Positions 11,709 through 22,937 of a DNA stretch of 64,000 bases are shown here, one piece after another. This DNA comes from Hordeum vulgare subsp. vulgare (taxonomy: Eukaryota > Streptophyta > Magnoliopsida > Poales > Poaceae). The stretch's first letter is position 1. Every line of letters starts with the position of its first letter. A model generated the notes under the pieces. That model saw only the letters and a list, made by a program, of their open reading frames with translations, ran no database searches and was not told the DNA's origin. The translations under genes were made by a program, and so were the position numbers. The stretch is taken from assembly GCF_904849725.1 (NCBI RefSeq), contig NC_058524.1:512042263-512106262 (forward strand), read 5' to 3'.

Positions 11709-12298
11709 TGATGGGGTTGTATATTAGGAGTAGGCCCACGGACTTGCATCCGAGGGCCCACCTAAGACCCCACATGGACAAATATGTTCATGAAGCTACC
11801 ACTGCAATCAAGGTCTCACTCGGACAAACAGGTTCTCACTTGGTTTGCACAAGGTCACTCGGATCATCCTTTGTCAGTCGGACGTGTCCCGACACTCGGA
11901 CTACAGCAAGGCATGGACGACAAAGAGACTAAAACGGCTACATACTTAAACTACCACATGAAGTGGAGTGAAGATGAGTGTTGCCAGTAACGCTCGAGTT
12001 AGAGCTGTTGTTACTAGTAAATTTCGTAGTTATTAGCATTAACTCACCCTTGTAATGTCTCTTGGGCGGTCGTGGCGCACTCTATATAAGCCTCACCCGA
12101 GCTCCTTAACAAGGGTTGAGCTTTCTGTAATCTCACACCCCCATAAGCAAACGCTAGCCTCCGGGCTCGAGACGTAGAGTCGTTACCACTTCCGAGTGGG
12201 ACTTGAACTCGTACATCCGAATGTATCCACTGCGCCATAGCTAGGCTCTGCCCCTCATTCGTACCCCTAGTACTAATGTGAGGATCATTCCCACGACA
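11709..12298 (+). repeat. LTR of the Tat-like element, with TATA box
   Basis: It opens TGATGGGGTTGTATATTAGG and closes ATTCCCACGACA (TG...CA). TATATAAG at 12083-12090 supports plus-strand transcription from this LTR. The same LTR occurs on the opposite strand at 54098-54686 (589 bp). The two copies differ at many positions, so they belong to separate insertions. Confidence 0.78.
12160..12245 (-). other. tRNA-like sequence with A- and B-box motifs inside the Tat-like LTR
   Basis: On the minus strand the stretch holds TGGCGCAGTGGATA (12224-12237, resembling an RNA polymerase III A box and tRNA D arm), then a hairpin TACAT-TCGG-ATGTA in the anticodon-arm position. Next comes GAGTTCAAGTCCC (12198-12210, resembling a B box and T arm). 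The acceptor stem does not pair convincingly, so it is not a working tRNA gene. The related LTR at 54098 has a weaker version (about 54158-54235). It runs antisense to the LTR's own TATA box. Confidence 0.4.
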
Positions 12299-12377
12299 TC
12301 AATCTCAAGCGTGAACCAAACAACATCTTATCATGTTTGCATGGTCACGCAAAATTGTAGAAATCTCAGGCTACTAT
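12299..12377. other. Old flanking DNA between the Tat-like LTR and copia element B
   Basis: There is no gene. It ends with ACTAT (12373-12377), the left copy of the target duplication of element B; the right copy is 30102-30106. Removing element B restores the run CTCAGGCTACTATCAGGCAC. Confidence 0.7.
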
Positions 12378-14124
12378 TGTTGTGTAACGTAGCAAAAATC
12401 AAAAAATTTCCTACGCCATATCAGATCATCCTATGGAGAGACCAACAATGAGAGGGGGGTGAGTGGATCTTCATACCTTTGAAGATCGCTAAGCGGAAGC
12501 GTTGCTAGAATGCGGTCGATGGAGTTGTACTCGCGGCGATTCAGATCGCGGTGTGATTCCGATCTAGTGCCGAACCACGGCATCTCCGCGTTCAACACAC
12601 GTGTAGCCCGATAACGTCTCCTGCACCTTGATCCAGCAATGAGGAGGGAGAGGTTGGGGAAGAGCTCCGGCAGCACGACAGCGCGGTGGCGATGGAGCGA
12701 CGAGGTCTCCCGGGAGGGCTTAGCCAAGCACTGTGGGAGAGGAGGAAGAAGAGGAGCAGGGCTGCGCCGAGAGAGAGATGAATTCCCGTATCTCCAATGG
12801 GAAAAACCCCCGCTATATATAGGGGGGAGGGAGGGTGGCGCCCCCCTTAGGGTTCCCACCCCTAAGGGGTGCGGCAGCCCTAGATGGAGGAGGGGGTGGC
12901 GGCCAGGAGGGGAGGAGGGGGTGGCGCACCCCTTGGTGGGCCTTAGGCCCACCTGCGCTAGGGTTCCATCCCTTCCCCCTCTTAGGCGCCATGAGCTGGG
13001 TGTGGGGGCGCACTAGCCAACCCAGGGGCTGGTTCCCTCTCACACTTGGCCCATGTAGCCTCCTAGGGCTGGTGGCCTCTCCCGGTGGTCCCGACACTTT
13101 TCCAGTTGTGCCCAAAACATTTCCGGCGTCCAAACCCATCCATCCTATATATCAATCTTTACCTCTGGACCATTCCGGAGCTCCTCGTGATGTCCGAGAT
13201 CTCATACGGGACTCCGAACAACCTTCGGTAACCTCGTACAACAATTCCCTATAACCCTAGCGTCATCGAACCCTAAGTGTGTAGACCCTACGGGTTTGGG
13301 AGGCATGCAGACATGACCGAGGCGCCTCTCTGGCCAATAACCATCAGCGGGGTCTAGATACCCATGGTGGCTCCCACATGTTCCACGATGATCTCATCGG
13401 ATGAACCACGATGTCAAGGATTTGATCAATCCCGTATACAATTCCCTTTGCGTGTCGGTATAGAACTTGCCCGAGATTCGATTGTCGGTATACCTATACC
13501 TTGTTCAATCTCGTTACTGGTAAGTCTCTTTACTCGTTCCATAGCACATCATCCCGTGACTAACTACTTAGTCACACTGAACTCATTATCATGATGTTCT
13601 ACCGAGTGGGCCCAGAGATACCTCTCCGTCACACGGAGTGACAAATCCCGATCTCGATTCGTACCAACCCAACAGACACTTTCGGAGATACCCGTAGTGC
13701 ACCTTTATAGTCACCCAGTTACGTTGTCACGTTTGATACACCCAAAAAAATCCTACAGTATCCGGGAGTTGCACAATCTCACGGTCGAAGGAAAAGACAC
13801 TTGACATTAGAAAAGCTTTAGCATACGAACAACACGATCTAGTGCTATGCTTAGGATTGGGTCTTGTCCATCACATCATTCTCCTAATGATGTGATCCCG
13901 TTATCAATGACATCCAATGTCCATGATCAGGAAACCATGATCATCTATTGATCAACGAGCTAGCCAACTAGAGGCTTGCTAGGGACACATTGTGATCTAT
14001 TTATTCACACATGTATTACTTTTTCCTGTTAATACAATTATAGCATGAACAATAGACGATTATCATGAACAAGGAAATATGATAATAACAATTTTATTAT
14101 TGCCTCTAGGGCATATTTGCAACA
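12378..14124 (-). repeat. 3' LTR of copia element B
   Basis: 1747 bp. On the plus strand it runs from TGTTGTGTAACGTAGC to GGCATATTTGCAACA. On the minus strand TATATATAG lies at 12813-12821, in the promoter position. It is followed at 14125-14139 by GTCTCCCACTTGCAC, the complement of the polypurine tract GTGCAAGTGGGAGAC. The LTR contains G/C-rich stretches (12800-13080) with spurious open frames on both strands. Confidence 0.9.
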
Positions 14125-14139
14125 GTCTCCCACTTGCAC
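14125..14139 (-). other. Polypurine tract of copia element B
   Basis: GTGCAAGTGGGAGAC on the minus strand sits directly next to the 3' LTR. It has the standard sequence of this copia group. Confidence 0.8.
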
Positions 14140-14156
14140 CAGAGTCAATAATCTAG

Positions 14157-17100
14157 TTACATTGTGATGAATTGAACACCCATAGCATTGTGGTGTTGAT
14201 CATGTTTTGCTCGAGAGAGAGGTTTAGTCAACGGGTCTGCAATGTTCAGATCCGTGTATACTTTACAAATATCTATTACTCCTCTCTGGACCTGGTCCTG
14301 GATGGAGTTGTAGCGGTGTTGGATGTGTTTGGTCTTCTGGTGAAATCTGGGCTCCTTGGCTATGGCAATGGCTCCAGTGTTATCACAAAAGAGTGTCATC
14401 GGACCTGACACGCTTGGAACCACTCCAAGGTCGGTGATGAACTCCTTCATTCAAATCCCTTCATGAGCCGCTTCTGAAGCAGCTATGTACCCCGCTTCAC
14501 ATGTAGATGCTGCCACGACATCTTGCTTGCTGCTGCACCATCTCACTGCCCCGCCATTCAAAACATACACGTATCCGGTTTGTGACTTGGAGTCATCCGG
14601 ATCTGTGTCGAAGCTAGCATCCGTGTAACCCTTTACGACGAGCTCTTCGTCACCTCCATAAACGAGAAACATCTCCTTAGTACTTTTTAGGTACTTAAGG
14701 ATATTCTTGACTGCTGTCTAGTGTTCCATACTGGGATCACTTTGGTACCTCCCTACCAAACCTAAGGCAAGGTTTATGTCACGTGTGGTAGACAGCATGG
14801 CATACATTAGAGAGCCCACGGCTGAAGCGTAGGGGACAATACTCATCTTCTCTCTATCTGCTGTCGTGGTCGGTAACTCAGTCTTCCTCAATCTCATACC
14901 TTGTAAAACTAGCAAGAACTCCTTCTTTGAGTTTGCCATATTGAACTTCTTCAATATCTTGTCAAGGTATGTACTTTGCGAAAGACCTATGAGGCGTCTC
15001 GATCTATCTCTATAGATCTTGATGCCTAATATGTATGCAGCTTCTCCAAGGTCCTTCATTGAAAAACTCTTGTTCAAGTAGGCCTTTATGCTCTCCAATA
15101 ACTCTATATTATTCCCCATCAATAATATGTCATCCACATATAGTATGAGAAAAGCTACAGAGCTCCCACTCACTTTATTGCACAGACAGGTTTCTCCATA
15201 AACCTGTATGAACCCAAACGCTTTAATCACCTCATTAAAGCGAATGTTCCAACTCCGAGATGCTTGCACCAGCCCATAGATGGAGCGCTGGAGCTTGCAT
15301 ACCTTGTTAGCACTCTTAGGATCGACAAAACCTTCTGGTTGCATCATATACAACTCTTCCTTAAGATACCCGTTAAGGAACGCTGTTTTGACGTCCATTT
15401 GCCAAATTTCATAATCATGAAAAGCGGCAATTGCTAACATGATTCAAACTGACTTCAGCTTCGCTACGGGAGAGAAAGTCTCATCGTAGTCAACTCCTTG
15501 AATTTGTCGAAAACCCTTTGCGACAAGTCGAGCTTTATAAATAGTCACATTACCGTTTGCGTCAGCCTTCTTCTTGAAGATCCATTTATTTTCTACGGGT
15601 CGCCGATCATCGGGCAAGTCCACCAAAGTCCATACTTTGTTCTCATACATGGATCCTATCTCGGATTTCATGGCTTCAAGCCATTTGTTGGAATCCGAGC
15701 CCGCCATTGCTTCTTCATAGTTCGAAGGTTCACCGTTGTCTAACAACATGATTTCCATCACAGGGTTGCCGTACCACTCTGGTGCGGAACGTACCCTTGT
15801 GGACCTTCGTGGTTCAGTAGTAACTTGATCCGAAGCTTCATGATTATCATCATTAACTTCCTCTCTAGTTGGCGTCGGTGCCACAGGAACAATTTCCCAT
15901 GCTGCGCTACTCTCCGGTTCGAGAGGGGGTGTAATTACCTCATCAAGTTCTACTTTCCTCCCACTTACTTCTTTCGAGAGAAACTCTTTCTCTAGAAATG
16001 ATCCGTTCTTGGCAACAAAGATTTTACCTTCGGATCTAAGATAGAAGATATACCCAATAGTTTCCTTAGGGTATCCTATGAATACGCATTTCTCCGCTTT
16101 GGGTTCGAGCTTCTCTGGTTGAAGTTTCTTCACATAAGCATCGTAGCCCCAAACTTTTAGAAACGACAGCTTAGGTTTCTTTCCAAACCTTAATTCATAC
16201 GGTGTCGTCTCAACGGATTTAGATAGTGCCCTATTTAAAGTGAATGCTGCAGTTTCCAATGCGTATCCCCAAAATTCTTGCGGTAAGTCATAAGAGACAT
16301 CATAGATTGTACCATATCTAATAAAGTGTGATTACGACGTTCAGACACTCCGCTATGTCGTGGTGTGCCAGGCGGCGTCAGTTGTGAAAGAATTCCACAC
16401 TTCCTTAGGTGTGTGCCAAACTCGTGACTGAAATATTCTCCTCCACGATCAGATCGTAGACACTTTATTTTTCCGTCACGTTGATTCTCAACCTCACTCT
16501 AAAATTCCTAGAACTTTTCAAACGTTTTAGATTTGTGCTTCATCAAGTAGATATACCCATACCTACTCAAATCATCGGTGAGACTGAGAACATAACGATA
16601 GCCACCACGAGCTTCAACGTTCATTGGACCACACACATCAGTATGTATTATTTCCAATAAGGCGGTTGCTCTCTCCATTATTTCTGAAAATGGAGTCTTA
16701 GTCATCTTTCCCATGAGGCACGGCTCGCATGTGTCAAATGATTCAAAGTCAAGAGACTCTAACAGTCCATCAATATGGATCTTTTTCATGCGCTTAACAC
16801 CGATATGACCAAGGCGGCAGTGCCACAAGTATGTGGGACTATCATTATCAACTTTACATCTTTTGGTATTCACACTATGAATATGTGTAACATCACGATC
16901 CAGATTCATCAAGAATAACCATTCACCAGCGGAGCATGACCATAAAACATATCACTCATATAAATAGAACAACCATTATTCTTTGACTTAAATGAGTAGC
17001 CGTCTCGCATTAAACAAGACCATGATACAATGTTCATGCTCAAAGCTGCTACTAAATAACAATTATTAAGGTTTAAAACTAATCCCGATGGTAGATGTAG

Positions 17101-18144
17101 AGGTTGCGTGCCGACGGCGATCACATCGACCTTGGAGCTATTTCCAACGCGCACCGTCGCCTCGTCCTTCGCCAGCCTCCGCTTATTCCGCAGTTCCTGC
17201 TTTGATTTGAAAATGTGAGCAACAACATCGGTATCAAATACCCAGGAGCTACTATGAGCACTGGTAAGGTACACATCAATAACATGTATATCATATATAC
17301 CTTTAACATTGCCGGCCTTCTTGTCCGCTAAGTACTTGGGGCAGTTCCGCTTCCAGTGACCTTTTCCCTTGCAGTAGAAGCACTCAGTCTCAGGCTTGGG
17401 TCCATTCTTTTTCTTCTTCCCGGCATCTGGCTTACCGGGCGCGGCAACGGCTTTGCCGTCTCTCTTGAAGTTCTTCTTACCCTTGTCCTTCTTGAAACTG
17501 GTGGTCTTGTTGACCATCAACACTTGATGCTCTTTATTGACTTCTACTTCTGCAGATTTCAGCATTGAGTACAACTCGGGAATGGTCTTATCCATCCCTT
17601 GCATGTTGTAGTTCAGCACAAAACCCTTGTAGCTTGGTGGGAGAGACTGGAGGATTCTGTCAATTACAGAGTCATCCGGAAGTTCGACTCCAAGCTGAGT
17701 CAGACGACCGTGCAACCTAGACATTCTGAGAATATGCTCACTAACATAATTTTTCTCCTCCATCTTGCAGCTAAAGAACTTGTCGGAGACTTCATATCTC
17801 TCGACCCGGGCATGATCTTGAAAAACTAGCTTCAGCTCCTGGAACATCTCATATGCTCCGTGTTGCTCAAAACTCCTTTGGAGCCCCGGTTCTAAACTGT
17901 ATAACATGCCACACCTAACCAGAGAGTAGTCATCACTCCGCGCTTGCGAGATGTTCTAAACATCTTGGGCTGCCGCGGGAACAGGGGGGTCACCTAGTGG
18001 CGCATCAAGGACATAAGCCTTCTTGGATGCAATGACGATGAGCTTCAAGTTGTGGACCCAATATGCATAGTTGCTACCATCATCTTTTAGCTTGTTTTTC
18101 TCTAGTAACGCATTGAAATTGAGGTTGACAGGTGTGTTGGCCAT
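14157..18144 (-). pseudogene. Copia B gag-pol polyprotein gene, several stops
   Basis: Minus-strand order: gag from MANTPVNLNFNALLEKNKLK (18144), zinc knuckle CFYCKGKGHWKRNC (about 17350), protease, integrase, RT, RNase H, ending at 14157. The protease motif is FDTDVVAH, where the related element A has FDTGSVAH; the catalytic D-T-G has become D-T-D. Integrase zinc binding reads HCRLGHIGVKRMKK with CEPCLMGKM. RT has LYVDDILLMGNN. Breaks: stop after QDV (near 17955), frameshift at about 16912, two stops at KF*EF* (16490-16510), CGA to TGA before IMLAIAAF (15441), TGG to TAG after DPSMEH (14717), and TGG to TGA after AAHEGI (14450). Most breaks are C-to-T or G-to-A changes. Confidence 0.92.
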
Positions 18145-19380
18145 TTGATCTACAATATTTGTAAAGACAACTTTTAGACTAAGTTCATGATAATTAAGTT
18201 CATCTAATGAAATTAAGTATGAACTCCCACTTAAATCGACATCCCTCTAGTCATCTAAGTGATACATGATCCATGTCGACTAACCCATGTCCGATCATCA
18301 CGTGAGACGGACTAGTCGTCATGGTGAGCAACTTCATGCTGATCGTATTCAACCATATGACTCATGTTTGACCTTTCGGTCTCTCGTATTCGAGGACATG
18401 TCTGTACATGCTAAGCTCGTCGAGTCAACCTAAGTGTTTCGCGTGTGTAAATCTGGCTTATACCCGTTGTATGTGAACGTTAGAATCTATCACACCCGAT
18501 CATCACGTGGTGCTTCGAGACAACGATCCTTCGCAACGGTACACACTTAGGGGAATACATTCTCGAAATTTTTATGAGGGATCGTCTTATTATGCTACTG
18601 TCGTTCTAAGCAATAAGATGAAAAACAGCATAAACATCACATGCAATCATATAGTGACATGATATGGCCATTATCATCTTTGCTCCTTCGATCTCCATCT
18701 TCGGGCATCGCATGATCATCATCGTCACCGGCGTGACACCATGATCTCCATCATCGTGTCTTCGTGAAGTCGTCACGCCAACTACTACTACTACGGCTAA
18801 CCGTTACCAATGAAGTAAAAGTAGTAAACACATGGTGTTGCATCTCATACAATAAATTAAGACAACTCCTATGGCTCCTGCCGGTTGTCATACTCATCGA
18901 CATGCAAGTCGTGAATCCTATTACAAGAACATGATCATCTCATACATCACACATGTAATATCACAACTTTTGGCCATGTCACATCACATATCAAACCCTG
19001 CAAAAAACAAGTTAGACGTCCTCTAATTGTTGTTGCAAGTTTTACGTGGCTGATTTGGGTTTCTAGCAAGAACGCCTTCTTACCTACGTGACAGCCACAA
19101 TGATGATATGCCAAAGCTATTTACCCTTTATACGGACCCTTTTCACCAAATCCATTCTGACTAGAGTGGGAGAGACACACGCCCGCTAGCCACCTTATGC
19201 ACCTAGTGCATGTCAGCCGGTGGAACCAGTCTCACGTAAGCATACGTGTAAGGTCGGTCCGGGCCGCTTCATCCCACAATACCGCCGGAAAATAATAAGA
19301 CTAGTAGCGGCAACAAATTGACAAAATCATCACCCACAACCTTTTGTGTTCTACTCGTGCATAGAATCTACGCATAGAAA
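18145..19380 (-). other. Leader region of copia element B
   Basis: About 1.2 kb between the primer site and the gag start, with no long open frame. Long leaders are normal in this copia group; they carry dimerisation and packaging signals and short upstream frames. I could not locate those signals. Confidence 0.6.
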
Positions 19381-19397
19381 ACCTAGCTCTGATGCCA
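19381..19397 (-). other. Primer-binding site of copia element B (initiator Met tRNA)
   Basis: TGGCATCAGAGCTAGG on the minus strand, one base from the LTR end, matches the common plant copia primer site TGGTATCAGAGC for initiator methionine tRNA, with one change. Confidence 0.82.
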
Positions 19398-19398
19398 C

Positions 19399-19862
19399 TG
19401 TTGGGTAACGTAGCAAAAATAAAAAAAATCCTACGCCATATTCAGATCTTCCTATGGAGAGACCAACAACGAGAGAGGGGTGAGTGGATCTTCATACCTT
19501 TGAAGATCGCTAAACGGAAGTGTGAGTCATACTCGCGGCGATTTAGATTGCGGTGTGATTCCGATCTAGTGCCGAACCACGGCACCTCCGCGTTCAACAC
19601 ACGTGCAGCCCGGTGACGTCTCCCACACCTTGATCCAGCAAGGAGGAGGGAGAGGTTGGGGAAGAGCTCCGGCAGCACGACGGCGTGGTGGTGATGGAGC
19701 GACGAGGTCTCCCGGCAAGGCTTCGCCAAGCACCATGGGAGAGGAGGAAGAAGAGGAGCAGGGCTGCGCCGAGAGAGAGATGAATTCTCGTATCTCCAAT
19801 GGCCAAAACCCCCGCTATATATAGGGGGAAGGGAGGGTGGCGCCACCCCTTAGGGTTCCCAC
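19399..19862 (-). repeat. 5' LTR of copia element B, first part
   Basis: It starts TGTTGGGTAACGTAGC on the plus strand and matches 12378-12850. It stops at the insertion of element A. The last five bases (CCCAC, 19858-19862) are the left target duplication of element A. A deletion relative to the other LTR is seen near 19521. Confidence 0.9.
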
Positions 19863-21682
19863 TGTTGGAATTATGCCCTAGAGGCAATGATAAATAAGTT
19901 ATTATTATAATTCCTGTATCAAGATAATCGTTTATTATCCATGCTATAATTGTATTGAATGAAGACTTAGATACATGTGTGGATACATAGACAAAACACT
20001 ATCCCTAGCAATCCTCTAGTTGGTTAGCCAGTTGATCAAGGATAGTCAGGGTCTTCTGACTATGTACAAGGTGTTGTTGCTTGATAACTGGATCACATCA
20101 TTGGGTGAATCATGTGATGGACTAGACCCAAACTAATAGACGTAGCATGTTGATCGTGTCATTTTGTTCTACTGTTTTCTGCGTGTCAAGTATTTATTCC
20201 TATGACCTTGAGATCATATAACTCACTAACACCGAAGGAATGCTTTGTGTGTATCAAACGTCGCAACCTAACTAGGTGACTATAAAGATGCTCAGGTATC
20301 TCCGAAGGTGTTCGTTGAGTTAGTATGGATCAAGATTGGGATTTGTCACTCCGTGTGACGGAGAGGTATCTCGGGGCCCACTCGGTAATACAACATCACA
20401 CACAAGCCTTGCAAGCAATGTGACTTAGTGTAAGTCACGGGATCTTGTATTACGGAATGAGTAAAGAGACTTGCAAGTAAAAGAGATTGAAATAGGTATG
20501 CGGATACTGAAGATCGAATCTCGGGCAAGTAACATACCGAAGGACAAAGGGAATGACATACGGGATTATATAAATCCTTGGCACTAAAGTTCAAACGATA
20601 AGATCTTCGTAGAATATGTAGGATCCAATATGGGCATCCAGGTCCCGCTATTGGATATTGACCGAGGAGTCCCTCGGGTCATGTCTACATAGTTCTCGAA
20701 CCCGCAGGGTCTGCGCACTTAAGGTTCGACGTTGTTTTATGCATATTTGAGTTATATGGTTGGTTATTGAATGTTGTTCGGAGTCCCGGATGAGATCACG
20801 GACGTCACGAGGGTTTCTGGAATGGTCCAGACGAAGATTGATATATAGGTTGACCTCATTTGATTACCCAAAAGTTTTCGGAATTACCGGGAATGTACCG
20901 GGAGTGACGAATGGGTTCCGGATGTTCACCGGGGGGGCAGCCCACCCCGGGGAAGCCCATAGGCCTTAGGTGTGCCACACCAGCCCTTAGTGGGCTGGTG
21001 GGCAAGCCCAAGAAGGCCCCTGCGCAGGATAAAAGAAAATCAAAGAGAAAAGAAAAAAAAGGGGAAGTGGGAAGGAACGGAAGGACTACACCTTCCAATC
21101 CTAGTTGGACTAGGATTGGAGGAGGATTCCTCCTCCCCCCCTTCGTCCGACCCCCTTGGGGCTCCTTGAGCCTCAAGGCAAGGCCCCTCCCCTCCCACCT
21201 ATATATACGGAGGTATTAGGGCTGATTTGAGATAACTTTGCCACGGCAGCCCGACCACATACCTCCACGATTTTTCCTCTAGATCGCGTTTCTGCGGAGC
21301 TCGGGCGGAGCCCTGCTGAGATTAGATCACCACCAACCTCCGGAGCGTCGTCACGCTGCCGTAGAACTCATCTACCTCTCTGTCTCTCTTGCTGGATCAA
21401 GAAGGCCGAGATCATCGTCGAGCAGTATGTGGGCTGAACGCGGAGGTGCCGTCCGTTCGGCACTAGATCGGAGCGGATCGCGGGACGGTTCATGGGATGG
21501 TTCGCGGGGCGGATCGAGGGACGTGAGGACGTTCCACTACATCAACCGCGTTTATTAACGCTTCTGCTGTGCGATCTACAAGGGTACGTAGATCTAAAAT
21601 CCCCCTCATAGATGGACATCACCATGATAGGTCTTCGTGCGCGTAGGAAATGTTTTGTTTGCTATGCGACGTTCCCCCAACA
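19863..21682 (+). repeat. 5' LTR of copia element A
   Basis: 1820 bp from TGTTGGAATTATGCCC to GTTCCCCCAACA. TATATATA at 21200-21207 is the likely promoter box. Pairs with 27001-28816. Confidence 0.94.
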
Positions 21683-21683
21683 A

Positions 21684-21700
21684 TGGCATCATGAGCTAGG
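21684..21700 (+). other. Primer-binding site of copia element A
   Basis: TGGCATCATGAGCTAGG begins two bases after the LTR. It resembles the Met-tRNA primer site but has CATG where element B has CAGA, a variant I recall in the Angela group. Confidence 0.7.
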
Positions 21701-22937
21701 TTCATGCGTAGATGTCTTCTCGAGTAGAACACAAAAGTTTTTGTGGGGGGTGATGTGTGATTTGCTGTCCTCCTTAGTCTTTTCTTGATTCCGCGGTATT
21801 GTTGGATCGAAGCGGCTCGGATCGACATTACTCGTATGCTTACGAGAGACTGGTTTCATCGCTACGAGCAACTCCGTTGCTCAAAGATGATTGGCGAGTG
21901 TCGGTTTATCCAACTTTAGTTGAATCAGATTTGACCGAGGAGGTCCTTGGATGAGGTTAAATAGCAATTCATATATCTCCGTTGTGGTGTTTGCGTAAGT
22001 AAGATGCGATCCTACTAGATACCCATGGTCACCACGTAAAACATGCAACAACAATTAGAGGACGTCTAACTTGTTTTTGCAGGGTATGCTTATGATGTGA
22101 TATGGCCGACGATGTGATGTGATATATTGGATGTATGAGATGATCATGTTGTAATAGTTAATATCGACTTGCACGTCGATGGTACATCAACCGGCAGGAG
22201 CCATAGGGTTGTCTTTAAACTAATGTTTGTGCTTGCAGATGTGTTTACTATATTGCTAGGATGTAGCTTTAGTACTAATAGCATGAGTAGCACGACAACC
22301 CCAATGGCGACACGTTGATGGAGATCATGGTGTGGCGCCGGTGACAAGAAGATCGTGTCGGTGCTTTGGTGATGGAGATCAAGAAGTATGTTATGATGGC
22401 CATATCATGTCACTTATGAATTGCATGTGATGTTAATCCTTTTATGCACCTTATTTTGCTTAGAACGACAGTAGCATTGTGAGGTGATCTCTCACTAAAA
22501 TTACAAGATGAAATTGTGTTCTCCCCGACTATGCACCGTTGCTATAGTTCGTCGTTTCGAGACACCGGGTGATGATCGGGTGTGATAGACTCAACATTCA
22601 CATACAACAGGTGCAAAACAGTTGCACACGCGGAACACTCGGGTTAAGCTTGACGAGCCTAGCATGTGCAGACATGTCCTCGGAACACATGAGACCGAAA
22701 GGTCGATCATGAATCATATAGTTGATATGATTAGCATAGGGATGCTTACCACTGAAACTATCCTCAACTCACGTGATGATCGGACTTGAGCTAGTGGAAT
22801 TGGATCATGAACCACTCAAATGACTAGAGAGATGTACTTTTTGAGTGGGAGTTTAGCAAGCAATTTGATTAAGTTAAACTCTAATTGTCTTGAACATAGT
22901 CTAAGTCCACTTTGAATATATATTTGTGTTGTAGATC
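21701..22937 (+). other. Leader region of copia element A
   Basis: 1.2 kb without a long open frame, matching in position and length the leader of element B (18145-19380). Confidence 0.6.

Larger units (their letters stand above)
11615..12298 (+). mobile_element. 3' end of a Tat-like Ty3/gypsy element
   Basis: About 94 bp of internal sequence ending GGAGCTAC (a decayed polypurine tract) is followed by a 590-bp LTR. The LTR and its flank match, in reverse, the element at 54098-60825: there the LTR is next to GGGGGCTAC. It is truncated on the left where it meets the copia LTR. The right side after 12298 starts TCAAT; the partner duplication is lost. Confidence 0.72.

Noticed and set aside
12160..12245. 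A functional tRNA gene
   Set aside because: A- and B-box-like motifs are present but the acceptor stem does not pair and the second LTR copy has lost the boxes. It is kept only as a tRNA-like remnant.
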